Assembly (NCBI GenBank): GCA_014762495.1
Contig: JABURT010000169.1
Location: 1-41,241 of the forward strand
Length of the DNA: 41,241 nucleotides
DNA from: Gammaproteobacteria bacterium
Lineage (GTDB): Bacteria > Pseudomonadota > Gammaproteobacteria > Thiohalospirales > Thiohalospiraceae
Direction: 5' to 3'
A model generated the notes under the pieces. It did no database searches. It was not told the DNA's origin and was given only the letters and a program-made list of their open reading frames with translations. Position 1 is the stretch's first letter. Each line of letters opens with the position of its first letter. Shown piece after piece: positions 32,893 through 41,241 of this stretch. Made by a program: the position numbers and the translations under genes.

Positions 32893-34161
32893 ATGCAGAT
32901 GTCCAATGCCGTGACCATGCGTACCAACGAGAGCCTGCTACAGGATTATCAACGGGTTCGGCGGGATTCCGTCAATATCTGTGCCCCACTGGAAACAGAG
33001 GATTACGGCATACAAACCTCTCCAGAAATCAGTCCTCCAAAATGGCACCTTGCACATACAAGTTGGTTTTTCGAGGCCTTCCTGCTCAACAAGGAACAGG
33101 CAGATTACAGGGCATTTCACCCTGGCTATGACTATCTGTTCAATTCCTATTACGAATCGGTCGGCACCCCCTTTCCACGCCCCAAGCGTGGACTGCTCTC
33201 GCGGCCGACTGTCACTGAGATCCTGGCCTATCGAGACCATGTAGATTCGGCGATGATCGACTTGATACGTGCGCAATCAGACAATGCATCGATACAGTTC
33301 CTTGTCAGCCTCGGGCTGCAGCACGAACAACAGCATCAGGAACTGATGTATACCGACATCAAGAACATATTCGCATTCAACCCATTGCGCCCTGCATACA
33401 AACAGTTGCCCGAGCCCCCTACAATAGAATCGGAAGACTATCACTGGCTAGCTGTAAAAGGTGGCTTGAATCATATAGGCCATGGTGACGACACCTTTGC
33501 CTACGACAATGAATTTCCCCGTCACCGGGTGTTACTGGAGGACGTCTGGCTGGCCCATCGACCCGTCAATAACCGGGAATACCTGGAATTCATGCAGGAT
33601 GGCGGGTATGAAGATACTCGACTTTGGCTTTCTGATGGCTGGACCCATATCAACAAACATGGATGGAATAGTCCGCTGTACTGGGAACAGGATACAAATG
33701 GAAAGTGGTGGCACATGACACTATCGGGTATGAGGCCTGTGGACATGAATGCCCCCGTCACCCATGTCAGCTTCTATGAAGCCCATGCCTATGCGAGCTG
33801 GGCAGGTATGCGTCTTCCGAGTGAAGCCGAATGGGAAGTCGCAGCCACACAATATTCACCCGATATCAAAGGCAACTTCCGTGAATCAGGCTATCTACAA
33901 CCCTGCAGCCCAGAGGGAAACGCCCTGTTCGGAGATGTCTGGGAGTGGACTCAATCCCCGTATGCGCCCTATCCCGGGTTTAAACCATTGGCCGGCTCTA
34001 TCGGTGAATACAATGGTAAATTCATGTGCAACCAAATGGTTTTACGTGGCGGATCCTGTGTGAGCCCCCAGAATCATCTGCGTCACAGTTATCGAAATTT
34101 TTTCTATCCGCATGAGCGCTGGCAATTTACCGGTATACGCCTGGCAAAGGATAATGTATGA
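32893..34161 (+). CDS. egtB: Ergothioneine biosynthesis sulfoxide synthase EgtB
   Basis: 422 residues. The DinB-like N-terminal half carries the three-histidine iron site: H55 (KWHLAHTSWFF) and H144-x3-H148-x-E150 (LQHEQQHQE). The C-terminal half is a formylglycine-generating-enzyme-like domain (VSFYEAHAYASWAGMRLPSEAEWE, VWEWTQSPY, VLRGGSCVSPQNHLRHSYRNF, FTGIRLA). EgtB joins a cysteine or gamma-glutamylcysteine sulfur to hercynine with oxygen. Which thiol donor is used cannot be read here. No EgtA, EgtC or EgtE is nearby. The stop overlaps the egtD start as ATGA. Starts at 32899 and 32917 are also possible. Confidence 0.95.
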   Translation: MQMSNAVTMRTNESLLQDYQRVRRDSVNICAPLETEDYGIQTSPEISPPKWHLAHTSWFFEAFLLNKEQADYRAFHPGYDYLFNSYYESVGTPFPRPKRGLLSRPTVTEILAYRDHVDSAMIDLIRAQSDNASIQFLVSLGLQHEQQHQELMYTDIKNIFAFNPLRPAYKQLPEPPTIESEDYHWLAVKGGLNHIGHGDDTFAYDNEFPRHRVLLEDVWLAHRPVNNREYLEFMQDGGYEDTRLWLSDGWTHINKHGWNSPLYWEQDTNGKWWHMTLSGMRPVDMNAPVTHVSFYEAHAYASWAGMRLPSEAEWEVAATQYSPDIKGNFRESGYLQPCSPEGNALFGDVWEWTQSPYAPYPGFKPLAGSIGEYNGKFMCNQMVLRGGSCVSPQNHLRHSYRNFFYPHERWQFTGIRLAKDNV

Positions 34162-35120
34162 GTCAAAATACCGCGATTCGATTCTACGATCTTCATCCCC
34201 CTCAAACCGATCACATTGGCGAGACGATTGAAGGGCTCAGTAAAAAACAAAAGCAATTACCACCAAAGCTTTTCTATGATGAGAAAGGTTCGAAGATATT
34301 TGATCAAATTTGCGAGCAGCCTGAATACTATCCAACACGAACGGAAATCGAGATTCTTCGTCAAAATGCCCGTGAGATTGCGGAATACTGTTCCGACAAT
34401 AATCTGTTACTGGAACTGGGAAGTGGTGCAAGTAAGAAGATTCGCATTCTTCTGGAAACGCTTAGACCCAACAGCTATGTCGGCGTTGACATCTCGAAAG
34501 AGTTTCTAATCGAATCAACCACTCGCCTGGCCAAAGATTATCCATGGCTAGACGTGCATGCCACCTGTGCCGACTTCAGCCACGATCTCGACTTGACCCA
34601 TTGCCCCGATAATCAACGAATTCTGGCGTTTTTTCCCGGTTCCAGTATTGGGAATTTTACGCCCACCGAGGCACAGCTATTCCTAGGCCGGCTTCACAAA
34701 CTGATTGGTCCTGGGGGCTTGTTATTGATTGGTGTCGATCTGGTCAAAGATATAGATATCCTGAACGCCGCTTATAATGATAGTCATGGCGTCACGGCCA
34801 GATTCAATCTGAATCTACTAGAGCGTTTAAATTTTGAGCTGGATGCGAATTTTGACCTGGAACGATTCCAGCACTACGCCTTTTTCAACCCACATCATTC
34901 ACGTATTGAAATGCATCTGGTCAGCCGTGATGAACAGACCGTCCATCTCGGGCCTCATCGCTTTGACTTCCGCAAAGGCGAGTCCATTCATACGGAAAAT
35001 TCGTATAAATATACCATTGATGGATTTGAGGAAATGGCTCGTAATACAGGATGGCGGCCAGTCAAATTCTGGACGGATGACGCGCAGAAATTCAGCATCC
35101 AGTTATTTTCGACCGAATAA
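34158..35120 (+). CDS. egtD: L-histidine N-alpha-methyltransferase EgtD
   Basis: 320 residues, the family size. Landmarks: LPPKLFYDEKGSKIFDQICE, EYYPTRTE, LLELGSGASKKIRILLE (SAM site), YVGVDISKEFL, FFPGSSIGNF, and the C-terminal SRIEMHLVS with HTENSYKYT. EgtD trimethylates histidine to hercynine with three SAM, the first step of ergothioneine synthesis; EgtB acts next. The ATG overlaps the egtB stop, so the two are coupled. Ergothioneine is a cytoplasmic thione antioxidant. The gene converges on kdsB with 1 bp between the stops. Confidence 0.96.
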   Translation: MSQNTAIRFYDLHPPQTDHIGETIEGLSKKQKQLPPKLFYDEKGSKIFDQICEQPEYYPTRTEIEILRQNAREIAEYCSDNNLLLELGSGASKKIRILLETLRPNSYVGVDISKEFLIESTTRLAKDYPWLDVHATCADFSHDLDLTHCPDNQRILAFFPGSSIGNFTPTEAQLFLGRLHKLIGPGGLLLIGVDLVKDIDILNAAYNDSHGVTARFNLNLLERLNFELDANFDLERFQHYAFFNPHHSRIEMHLVSRDEQTVHLGPHRFDFRKGESIHTENSYKYTIDGFEEMARNTGWRPVKFWTDDAQKFSIQLFSTE

Positions 35121-35121
35121 C

Positions 35122-35910
35122 TTATTCAGATTTAACAATGTTGGTAGAAACCGACTCTTCGAGCAAGGATCGGACTCTGAGTAAGTCCGCATCCGTATCC
35201 ACCCCATGTCCCGGCGGCTCATTAACAATACTGACATGTATGCGGTAGCCATGCCACATGGCACGTAGCTGTTCCAGCGCTTCCATTCTTTCCAGTGGTG
35301 ATGGTGGCAACTCTGAATAGTCTTTGAGAAAACGGCAGCGATAGCCGTATATACCGATATGACGATAGTGTAAGGCCTGTTCGGGCAGTTCTTCAGTCGT
35401 CACACTGAAGGCATCTCGATCCCAGGGGATAGTCGCACGACTGAAATACAGCGCGAAATCTTCCTTATCCAGCACGACTTTAACCACATGTGGATCGAAC
35501 AACTCCGCCGCGGTATGAATTGGCGTAGCCACGGTTGAGACACTGGCCGAAGGATAGTGAGCCAGATCATCCGCGGTTTGCTTGATCAATGTCGGGGGGA
35601 TAAGCGGTTCATCTCCTTGGACATTCACGACGATCTCGTCATCTTCGAGACCCAGTTGTGACACAACTTCTGCTAGTCGGTCAGTACCGGATTGGTGTTC
35701 AGCCGAAGTCATACAGACTTTGCCACCAAAGTCCTTGACGCATGACTCGATACGCGCGTCATCGGTTGCAATGACGACTGAATCCGCTCCGCTCTGTAAG
35801 GCACGATCGTATACATGTTGCAACATCGTCTTTCCGGCGATTTCCAGCAGGGGCTTGCCGGGCAAGCGGCTCGAAGCAAAACGTGCCGGGATGATTACCC
35901 TGAAACTCAA
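35122..35910 (-). CDS. kdsB: 3-deoxy-manno-octulosonate cytidylyltransferase KdsB
   Basis: 262 residues. Sugar-nucleotide transferase with the typical start [41 protein letters not shown], and the later HIGIYGYR and [10 protein letters not shown]. It activates Kdo with CTP for the LPS inner core. The start codon is TTG at 35910, supported by GAGGAAAT upstream; it overlaps the TGA of the Trm112-like gene as TTGA. It is the last gene of the comEC-to-kdsB operon. Confidence 0.96.
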   Translation of the reverse strand: MSFRVIIPARFASSRLPGKPLLEIAGKTMLQHVYDRALQSGADSVVIATDDARIESCVKDFGGKVCMTSAEHQSGTDRLAEVVSQLGLEDDEIVVNVQGDEPLIPPTLIKQTADDLAHYPSASVSTVATPIHTAAELFDPHVVKVVLDKEDFALYFSRATIPWDRDAFSVTTEELPEQALHYRHIGIYGYRCRFLKDYSELPPSPLERMEALEQLRAMWHGYRIHVSIVNEPPGHGVDTDADLLRVRSLLEESVSTNIVKSE

Positions 35911-36089
35911 GAAATTTCCTCGTCCGCCGCCAGTTCACGCGCCTCTTCTTCGAGCATGACCGGGATACCATCGCGCACCGGGTAGGCCAGGCGATCCCCT
36001 TTACACACCAGCTCATCGGAGTCTTTTAGATACACAAGAGGTCCTTTACAGACTGGGCAAACCAGGATCTCGAGTAATTTTTTATCCAT
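35907..36089 (-). CDS. ycaR: Trm112-like zinc-ribbon small protein (YcaR type)
   Basis: 60 residues: [18 protein letters not shown] with a CxxC pair, then [26 protein letters not shown]. Only three cysteines are seen (two in CPVC, one in LVCKG). In bacteria this short protein is typically encoded between lpxK and kdsB, as here. Its role in LPS synthesis is unproven. The start overlaps the lpxK end by 8 bp and its stop overlaps the kdsB start. Confidence 0.92.
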   Translation of the reverse strand: MDKKLLEILVCPVCKGPLVYLKDSDELVCKGDRLAYPVRDGIPVMLEEEARELAADEEIS

Positions 36090-37068
36090 CTATCTTTTCC
36101 TTGAGTCGAGTGATGACTTGTTCTGCAAAACCATCGTCTAGTACGGCATCCACAGGATAGTACCAGTGTCGCTCGTTTGCATAGCGTGCACACTTGACCG
36201 CATCCTTCTCAGTCATAATGACGGGCAGAGCATCGTCGAAACTAATATCTTCACGGGAAAAACGGTGATGGTCGGGAAAACTGTGTGCAATGACATCTAA
36301 TCCATTTTTCCTTAACACATCAAAAAACCGATGCGGGTTACCTATCCCGCACAGAGCATGCACCTGTTTTCCCTTCCACTCTGTCAGAGACTCGAAGTCC
36401 CCGGCACCGTCCAGGCGTTTTATCACACCACCTGCCATATCCATGGCAATTTCACCTTCCTCGACAACACCCGAGTTATTGACAACAAAGTCAACCCGTC
36501 GCAAGCGGGATACAGGTTCCCGCAGGGGACCCGCCGGCAGGCAATAGCCATTTCCGAAGCGCCGTGTGCCGTCTATTACCACAATCTCCATATCACGACG
36601 CATGCGATAATGCTGCATACCGTCGTCAGAAATAATCACGTCGCAATCGGTGAATTGTTTGAGTGCATGAATATCCTCCACTCGATCGGGACCGACGGCC
36701 ATAGGACACTCGGTACGACGAGCAATCAGTACCGGTTCATCACCGACAACATAGGGGTCGCTGTCCGGTCGGACTTGCTGCGGCCAACGGCTTGCACTAC
36801 CACCATAACCACGGGAAATAATACCGGGCTTGTAACCTTGTTGCTTGAGCAGCCGTGCCAACCAGATCACCATCGGTGTCTTGCCACTCCCTCCCACGGT
36901 AATATTGCCCACTACAATGACCGGTAGTTCGTTGCGATAGCTGCGTAGGGCACGCAGTATGTATAGCAACTTGCGCAAGTGTACAAGCGCACAAAATAGC
37001 CAACTCAGTGGCCTCAATGATTTGGCCAGTTTATTGTCGCTATACCAATAATCTTCGATACGCTTCAC
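36082..37068 (-). CDS. lpxK: Tetraacyldisaccharide 4'-kinase LpxK
   Basis: 328 residues. A membrane-associating N-terminal helix ([20 protein letters not shown]) precedes the P-loop [19 protein letters not shown] (near 52-70), [31 protein letters not shown] and LPAGPLREP. It phosphorylates the 4' position of lipid A precursor at the inner membrane. The start is GTG at 37068, 27 bp after the msbA stop. It sits between msbA and the Trm112-like gene as in other gammaproteobacteria. Confidence 0.96.
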   Translation of the reverse strand: MKRIEDYWYSDNKLAKSLRPLSWLFCALVHLRKLLYILRALRSYRNELPVIVVGNITVGGSGKTPMVIWLARLLKQQGYKPGIISRGYGGSASRWPQQVRPDSDPYVVGDEPVLIARRTECPMAVGPDRVEDIHALKQFTDCDVIISDDGMQHYRMRRDMEIVVIDGTRRFGNGYCLPAGPLREPVSRLRRVDFVVNNSGVVEEGEIAMDMAGGVIKRLDGAGDFESLTEWKGKQVHALCGIGNPHRFFDVLRKNGLDVIAHSFPDHHRFSREDISFDDALPVIMTEKDAVKCARYANERHWYYPVDAVLDDGFAEQVITRLKEKIDG

Positions 37069-37095
37069 GCTGATAATTCCCGTTACGAAGTCCGA

Positions 37096-38844
37096 CTACG
37101 CATTGAACTGCATTTTGTAGAGTTCAGCGTAGTATCCACCCTGTTCGATAAGCTGCTTATGCGTACCAGTCTCGACAATCGTTCCGTGATCCATGACGAC
37201 AATCTTGTCCGCACCTTCGATGGTTGAAAGACGATGCGCTATCACCAGGGTGGTACGCCCCTTCATCAGTTCGGCCAACGCCGCCTGTATCGCACGCTCG
37301 GACTCGTTGTCCAGGGCAGATGTCGCTTCGTCAAGTATAAGAATGGGTGCATCCTTGAGCAGGGCCCGGGCAATGGCCAGACGTTGCCGTTGGCCTCCGG
37401 ACAACAGGGCACCGCCCTCTCCCACCACGGTATCCAGACCCAAGGGCAGCTTGTCGACATATTCCATGACATGTGCCGCCGTCGCAGCCTGAATAATCTC
37501 GGCATCGCTTCGCTCGTTCAATGTCCCATAGGCAATATTGTTTCGCACCGTATCATTGAAAAGCACCACTTCCTGGCTGACCAATGCGATATGGTCACGC
37601 AGTGAACTGAGGCTCATCTCTCGAATATTGTTGCCGTCGATTTCGATCCTGCCATTTTCAATTTCATAAAATCTCGGCAATAGACTCACAAGAGTGGACT
37701 TGCCACTGCCCGAACGACCCACAAAGGCCACTGTCTCACCGGCCTTTATGTCGAGATTAATATTGGACAGCACATCGCCTTTGCTGCTGTCATAGGAGAA
37801 ACGGATATCCTGGAAGCGTATATCACCCTTGACCATTTCCAGTTTGAGCTTGCCGTTATCTTCTTCCTGTTCCTGATCAAGTAAGGTAAAAATGCTGTCA
37901 GCTGCGGCAATACCACGTTGCAAATAGGCATTGATATTGGTCAGGTTACGCGCCGCAGGTAACAGCAGCATCATCGCAACCATAAAGGAGGTAAAGGTAC
38001 CGACCGAGATCTCTTGCTGCATCTGGGGCAAGGTCGCAACATAGATAATCAGAGACAACGCGCCGGCAACCAGCAACTGCATAAAATTCACACTAATGGT
38101 CTGCGTCGCCTTGAGTTTCATTTGTTGGCGACGGTTATATTCGTTGACCTCGTCAAAATGCGCTTTCTCATAACTCTGGCCGCCAAAGATCTTGATTACC
38201 TTCTGGCCGAGAATCGCCTCTTCCGAAACGTGCGTAACATCCCCCATGGAGTTCTGGATGCGCCGACTTAATTTTCGAAAGCGCTTGCTCACCAGCGCAA
38301 CGATTACGGCGAGTATAGGAACAAGCACGACAAAGGTTATCGAAAGTACCCAGTTGAGATAGAACATCCAGATCAACAAGCCAAGAATGGTTAGGCTGTC
38401 CTTGACTATCACGGTAATAGCATGCCCGGTTGCTGTTGTAACCTGCTCGGTGTCGTAAATAAGCTTGGACAGTAGCTGACCGGATGAGTTGGCATCGTAA
38501 TATTTCGATGGCAGGCGTAGAAAATGACGAAACATCTGTTTGCGAATCGTCTTGATGACGTGGCGCGCAACGGACTCGAGATTGTAATTGGCCATAAAAT
38601 CGCCAATACCACGGGCGACAAAGATCAACAGTAACAGCATTGGGGCAAGCGCTATCATCTCCTTGTCCTTGGCGACAAAGCTCTCATCCATCAGAGGCTT
38701 CATTAGTGCAGCGAAGCCTGTCTCCGTCGCCGCGCTGATAATCATGCCTATGATAGCTAGTGAGAAGATACCCAGGTGTTTCTTGACGTATTGCAGCAAG
38801 CGTTTGTAGGTACCGATCTTTTTTTCACTTAGGGCGTCGGCCAT
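37096..38844 (-). CDS. msbA: Lipid A export ABC transporter MsbA
   Basis: 582 residues: six-helix membrane domain (1-320) and ABC domain. Walker A GRSGSGKST (near 378-386), Q-loop LVSQEVVLFND, signature LSGGQRQRLAIARAL, Walker B ILILDEATSALD, H-loop IAHRLSTI. It is a homodimeric half-transporter that flips core-lipid A across the inner membrane. It begins 3 bp after the exbD stop. All ATPase motifs are intact. Confidence 0.96.
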   Translation of the reverse strand: MADALSEKKIGTYKRLLQYVKKHLGIFSLAIIGMIISAATETGFAALMKPLMDESFVAKDKEMIALAPMLLLLIFVARGIGDFMANYNLESVARHVIKTIRKQMFRHFLRLPSKYYDANSSGQLLSKLIYDTEQVTTATGHAITVIVKDSLTILGLLIWMFYLNWVLSITFVVLVPILAVIVALVSKRFRKLSRRIQNSMGDVTHVSEEAILGQKVIKIFGGQSYEKAHFDEVNEYNRRQQMKLKATQTISVNFMQLLVAGALSLIIYVATLPQMQQEISVGTFTSFMVAMMLLLPAARNLTNINAYLQRGIAAADSIFTLLDQEQEEDNGKLKLEMVKGDIRFQDIRFSYDSSKGDVLSNINLDIKAGETVAFVGRSGSGKSTLVSLLPRFYEIENGRIEIDGNNIREMSLSSLRDHIALVSQEVVLFNDTVRNNIAYGTLNERSDAEIIQAATAAHVMEYVDKLPLGLDTVVGEGGALLSGGQRQRLAIARALLKDAPILILDEATSALDNESERAIQAALAELMKGRTTLVIAHRLSTIEGADKIVVMDHGTIVETGTHKQLIEQGGYYAELYKMQFNA

Positions 38845-38847
38845 CGT

Positions 38848-39270
38848 CTACTCGGTCGTATTATTCTGTGTTGCAAAGGTCAACTCAACGAACCCCAGCT
38901 GTCTTGCGGCATCCATGGCTCGTACAACGGCTTCATGTGGTGTACGACGATCGGCACTGAGTATAAGTCGGGGCTCCTTCTCGGAACCGGCCTGCGTTTG
39001 CAGGGCACGCTTGAGTGTTGTTAGCTGGGTATTGATCAACTGCTTTTGATTGACGTAATAACGACCCTGGGCATCGATACTGATCTCGATGACTGTCTTC
39101 TGCTCGACCTGAGTCTCACCCGCCGCCTGGGGCAGCTCGATGCTGATCTCTGATTCCTGTGTGAAGGTGGTCGAAACCATGAAGAAGATGAGAAGAAGAA
39201 ATACGACATCTATGAGCGGCGTCAGGTTGACGTCGGGGTCTTCACGGCGACGAGACGGCCGTATGTTCAC
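38848..39270 (-). CDS. exbD: ExbD/TolR-family biopolymer transport protein
   Basis: 140 residues: short N-terminus, one membrane helix with the key aspartate (DVNLTPLIDVVFLLLIFFMV) and a periplasmic domain (SADRRTPHEAVVRAMDAARQLGF). With ExbB it forms the proton-driven motor energising TonB- or Tol-type systems. The start is GTG and overlaps the exbB TGA (39270-39267). No tonB is adjacent, so the powered partner is unknown; in this operon type the pair is usually found between comEC and msbA. Confidence 0.94.
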   Translation of the reverse strand: MNIRPSRRREDPDVNLTPLIDVVFLLLIFFMVSTTFTQESEISIELPQAAGETQVEQKTVIEISIDAQGRYYVNQKQLINTQLTTLKRALQTQAGSEKEPRLILSADRRTPHEAVVRAMDAARQLGFVELTFATQNNTTE

Positions 39271-39902
39271 AGTACCGGCTCCGGCCCGCTTTCCGCTTCC
39301 CTGTCTCCCTTCAAAACCTCCACCATTCGCAGGGCCTCGTCTTCCATCTCCAGCGCCAGTTCATCGACGTGGGCACGGAAATAGCGATAGAACATCAGGC
39401 TCGGTATCGCGACGGCAAGTCCGGCGGCGGTGGTTACCAGGGCCTCCGAAATCCCTCCGGCGAGCACACCGGGGTCACCGACACCCTGGGTGGTAATCAC
39501 ACTGAATACCTTGATCATCCCAATGACGGTGCCTAGCAGACCAAGCAAGGGGGTGATGGAGGCGATAGTGCCGAGGGCGTTGAGAAAACGTTCCAGTTCG
39601 AGAATTGCCTGGCGCCCAGTCTCCTCGATGCTTTCTTTCATGATCTCACGAGAGTGTTCCATATTGGTCAGCCCCGCTGCCAGTACACGCCCCAGCACGG
39701 AACTGTTACGGATCCCTTCAATCTGTTCACCATTGAGTTCGCCCTGGCGTTGCAGTTTGATGATGGCGGAGACCAGTCCCTTGGGAAAAATACGTTTACG
39801 TCGCAGGGTCCAAAAGCGTTCGGCGATAATGGCCACAGCCACGACAGACGCAAGGATGATGGGCAACATCAACCAACCACCGGCTTGTACCAATTCGAAC
39901 AC
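39267..39902 (-). CDS. exbB: ExbB/TolQ/MotA-family proton channel protein
   Basis: 211 residues with three membrane helices: GGWLMLPIILASVVAVAII near the N-terminus, then IASITPLLGLLGTVIGMIKVF and EALVTTAAGLAVAIPSLMFY, the conserved family core with its Thr and Pro residues. It forms the channel around ExbD. The start is GTG at 39902 with AGGGGTAGAG upstream. It lies 72 bp after comEC. Confidence 0.95.
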   Translation of the reverse strand: MFELVQAGGWLMLPIILASVVAVAIIAERFWTLRRKRIFPKGLVSAIIKLQRQGELNGEQIEGIRNSSVLGRVLAAGLTNMEHSREIMKESIEETGRQAILELERFLNALGTIASITPLLGLLGTVIGMIKVFSVITTQGVGDPGVLAGGISEALVTTAAGLAVAIPSLMFYRYFRAHVDELALEMEDEALRMVEVLKGDREAESGPEPVL

Positions 39903-39974
39903 GTCTCTACCCCTGCTTGTTTAGTTATTGGCGCCGCGACACTTTAGCAGAGACGGCAATGCGCATAAAGTCCG

Positions 39975-41241
39975 CTATGGCGCCCGATGCCAGTAATGAC
40001 GGGCGTTGTGGCGATAGCTCTCAGGCTGTATCGGGCGGCCCTGCGCAAGGGTGAAACGGATGGCGCCATGGTCCGCCGAGCTCAATAAGCTCGCGCCCAG
40101 CTCCCGGTAGCGCGCCTCGACTTCATCATGCGGAAATCGGTAGCGATTGCGATAACCGACCGGAAATAATACCCAGCGTGGCGAGACCGCCTCCACGAAA
40201 GCCGTGCTGGAAGAGCTCTTGCTGCCATGGTGAGGCGCAACCAGGATGTCCACATCCAGCACGGAGTCATCGTGCCTGACAAGTTCCAGCTCGGCCGGGG
40301 CTTCGATATCGGCACTGAGTAATATGGAACCTGCGGCATTGGAGACACGCAGTACGCAGGAGCGGTTGTTATCGCTATGACGCTGATGCCGGTAACGCGC
40401 GGGGGGATGCAATACCCGGAACTCTATCCCGTCCCAGGTCCAGGATTCTCCGGCCTGGCACAGACGACTGCCAGGCATGGACTCGGGCACCGAGGTGAGG
40501 ATTTCCACGACCTCGATCCCCTCGATCAAGGACCGCGCACCACCGATATGATCATTGTCGCCGTGGCTGATAATAAGCCGATCCACGCGTGAGATGCCCT
40601 GTTGATGCAAATAAGGCAGTAGCACCGCCTCCCCGGTGTTAAAGCGATCCCCGTAGCGGGCACCGGTATCGAACACCAGGCTCTTTTCACGGGTCTGTAT
40701 CACTGCAGACAAGCCTTGCCCAACATCCAGCAGGGTAAAGTGCATGGCCCCTTCCGGCAGCGCCGGCGTGTTCGGGATGAACAGTGGCAGAAACCAGAGC
40801 GCTCCCAGCCAGCGCGGGATCAGTCCTCGGGGCAGCAACAACAAAATGGCGCCAAGCGAGGCCATTGCCAGGGCCCACAACGGTATCTGCGCCTGTTGCC
40901 AGCTAACGCCGGGCAAAGAGGCGAGTCTTTCCAGCACGAGCCACATCCACTCCAGCGTCCATTGCGTGGTGTGTAGTCCGAACTGGGCAATCCCGTCAGA
41001 AATGGGCAGGATCAACAGTGAGGCGAGTAACAGCGGCACCGCGATAAAACCTAGCCAGGGCACAGCAAACAGGTTGACCAGCGGTGCGATCAGGGACCAC
41101 TGTCCGAACCAGAATACCAGCCATGGCAACAGGCCCACGAACACCGCCCACTGAATGCGTCCCCAGCGCTGCCACAGCCCCGTCGCATGGGGTTGGGACA
41201 ACACCAGACAGAGCAATGCGACGACCGCGAATGAGAGCCAG
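39975..41241 (-). CDS. comEC: ComEC/Rec2 DNA-uptake channel, C-terminal part (cut by window end)
   Basis: About 420 residues are in the window; the frame stays open to base 41241 (reading WLSFAVVA at the edge), so the N-terminus lies outside. Membrane helices of the competence domain come first (WAVFVGLLPWLVFWFGQWSL, FAVPWLGFIAVPLLLASLLI, and a helix ending LLLLPRGL). A metallo-beta-lactamase-like domain follows, with FTLLDVGQGLSAVI, VFDTGARYGDRF, HGDNDHIGG and LVAPHHGSKSSSS. ComEC is the inner-membrane channel for single-stranded DNA in natural transformation, and this domain is thought to be the nuclease. The gene leads the exbBD-msbA-lpxK operon. Confidence 0.95.
   Translation of the reverse strand, partial: WLSFAVVALLCLVLSQPHATGLWQRWGRIQWAVFVGLLPWLVFWFGQWSLIAPLVNLFAVPWLGFIAVPLLLASLLILPISDGIAQFGLHTTQWTLEWMWLVLERLASLPGVSWQQAQIPLWALAMASLGAILLLLPRGLIPRWLGALWFLPLFIPNTPALPEGAMHFTLLDVGQGLSAVIQTREKSLVFDTGARYGDRFNTGEAVLLPYLHQQGISRVDRLIISHGDNDHIGGARSLIEGIEVVEILTSVPESMPGSRLCQAGESWTWDGIEFRVLHPPARYRHQRHSDNNRSCVLRVSNAAGSILLSADIEAPAELELVRHDDSVLDVDILVAPHHGSKSSSSTAFVEAVSPRWVLFPVGYRNRYRFPHDEVEARYRELGASLLSSADHGAIRFTLAQGRPIQPESYRHNARHYWHRAP

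Noticed and set aside
1..41241. tRNA/rRNA genes, CRISPR arrays, insertion sequences, prophage or integrase genes
   Set aside because: None seen on either strand: no repeat-spacer pattern, no transposase-like frame and no tRNA T-loop sequence was noticed, though a covariance-model scan was not possible.

Overview
The window looks like ordinary chromosome from a gammaproteobacterium. The signs are a clamp-binding family-B DNA polymerase II, an ispG gene, a PBP1b with a TPR lipoprotein partner, and the order comEC-exbB-exbD-msbA-lpxK-trm112-kdsB, all with gammaproteobacterial protein sequence style. The ArsS locus and the ArsR-rhodanese fusion are reminiscent of sulfur-oxidising Chromatiales-like bacteria, but the genus cannot be named from this sequence. 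I see no tRNA, rRNA, CRISPR array, insertion sequence, integrase or attachment site.

Layout. (1) 1-944: the frameshifted 3' end of an M61 glycyl aminopeptidase, then a lone CheY. (2) 958-3417: an iron-family alcohol dehydrogenase and a divergent exported TPR protein. (3) 3423-7603: an arsenosugar-type locus of exported alpha/beta hydrolase, radical SAM ArsS and two TIGR0428x glycosyltransferases on the minus strand, divergent from an ArsR-rhodanese regulator; no arsM is in the window. (4) 7650-8368: a histone-H1-like basic protein between two strong intrinsic terminators. (5) 8379-13718: a minus-strand efflux operon tetR-tolC-RND permease with a clear promoter and operator but no membrane-fusion protein. 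(6) 13719-14175: the only sizeable non-coding stretch.

(7) 14176-18722: polB, convergent with an FNR-type regulator that is divergent from ispG. (8) 18857-20140: a small membrane protein and a small outer-membrane-type protein. (9) 20342-24873: mrcB-lpoP, then a receiver-PAS-PAS-GGDEF protein. (10) 24976-29301: an operon of GpsA-like dehydrogenase, DUF4442 thioesterase-fold protein and IMPase, a divergent lipase-like hydrolase, and an RlmL-type rRNA methyltransferase. (11) 29441-32664: SelO, DUF5329, DUF695 and DUF502 proteins. (12) 32835-35120: the egtB-egtD ergothioneine pair. (13) 35122-41241: a tightly overlapped minus-strand LPS/envelope operon from comEC (cut by the window end) to kdsB.

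The genes work in recognisable sets: arsenic-organic chemistry (arsS and its glycosyltransferases), cell-wall synthesis (PBP1b and its lipoprotein activator), LPS assembly (KdsB, LpxK, MsbA), thiol/redox protection (EgtB/EgtD, SelO) and drug or lipid efflux (TetR/TolC/RND). The most notable points are the RND operon without its adaptor, the two-cysteine ArsR-rhodanese sensor facing an arsS operon that carries a secreted hydrolase, an FNR-type regulator with serine in place of one cluster cysteine, and a GpsA paralogue lacking the substrate-binding arginine.
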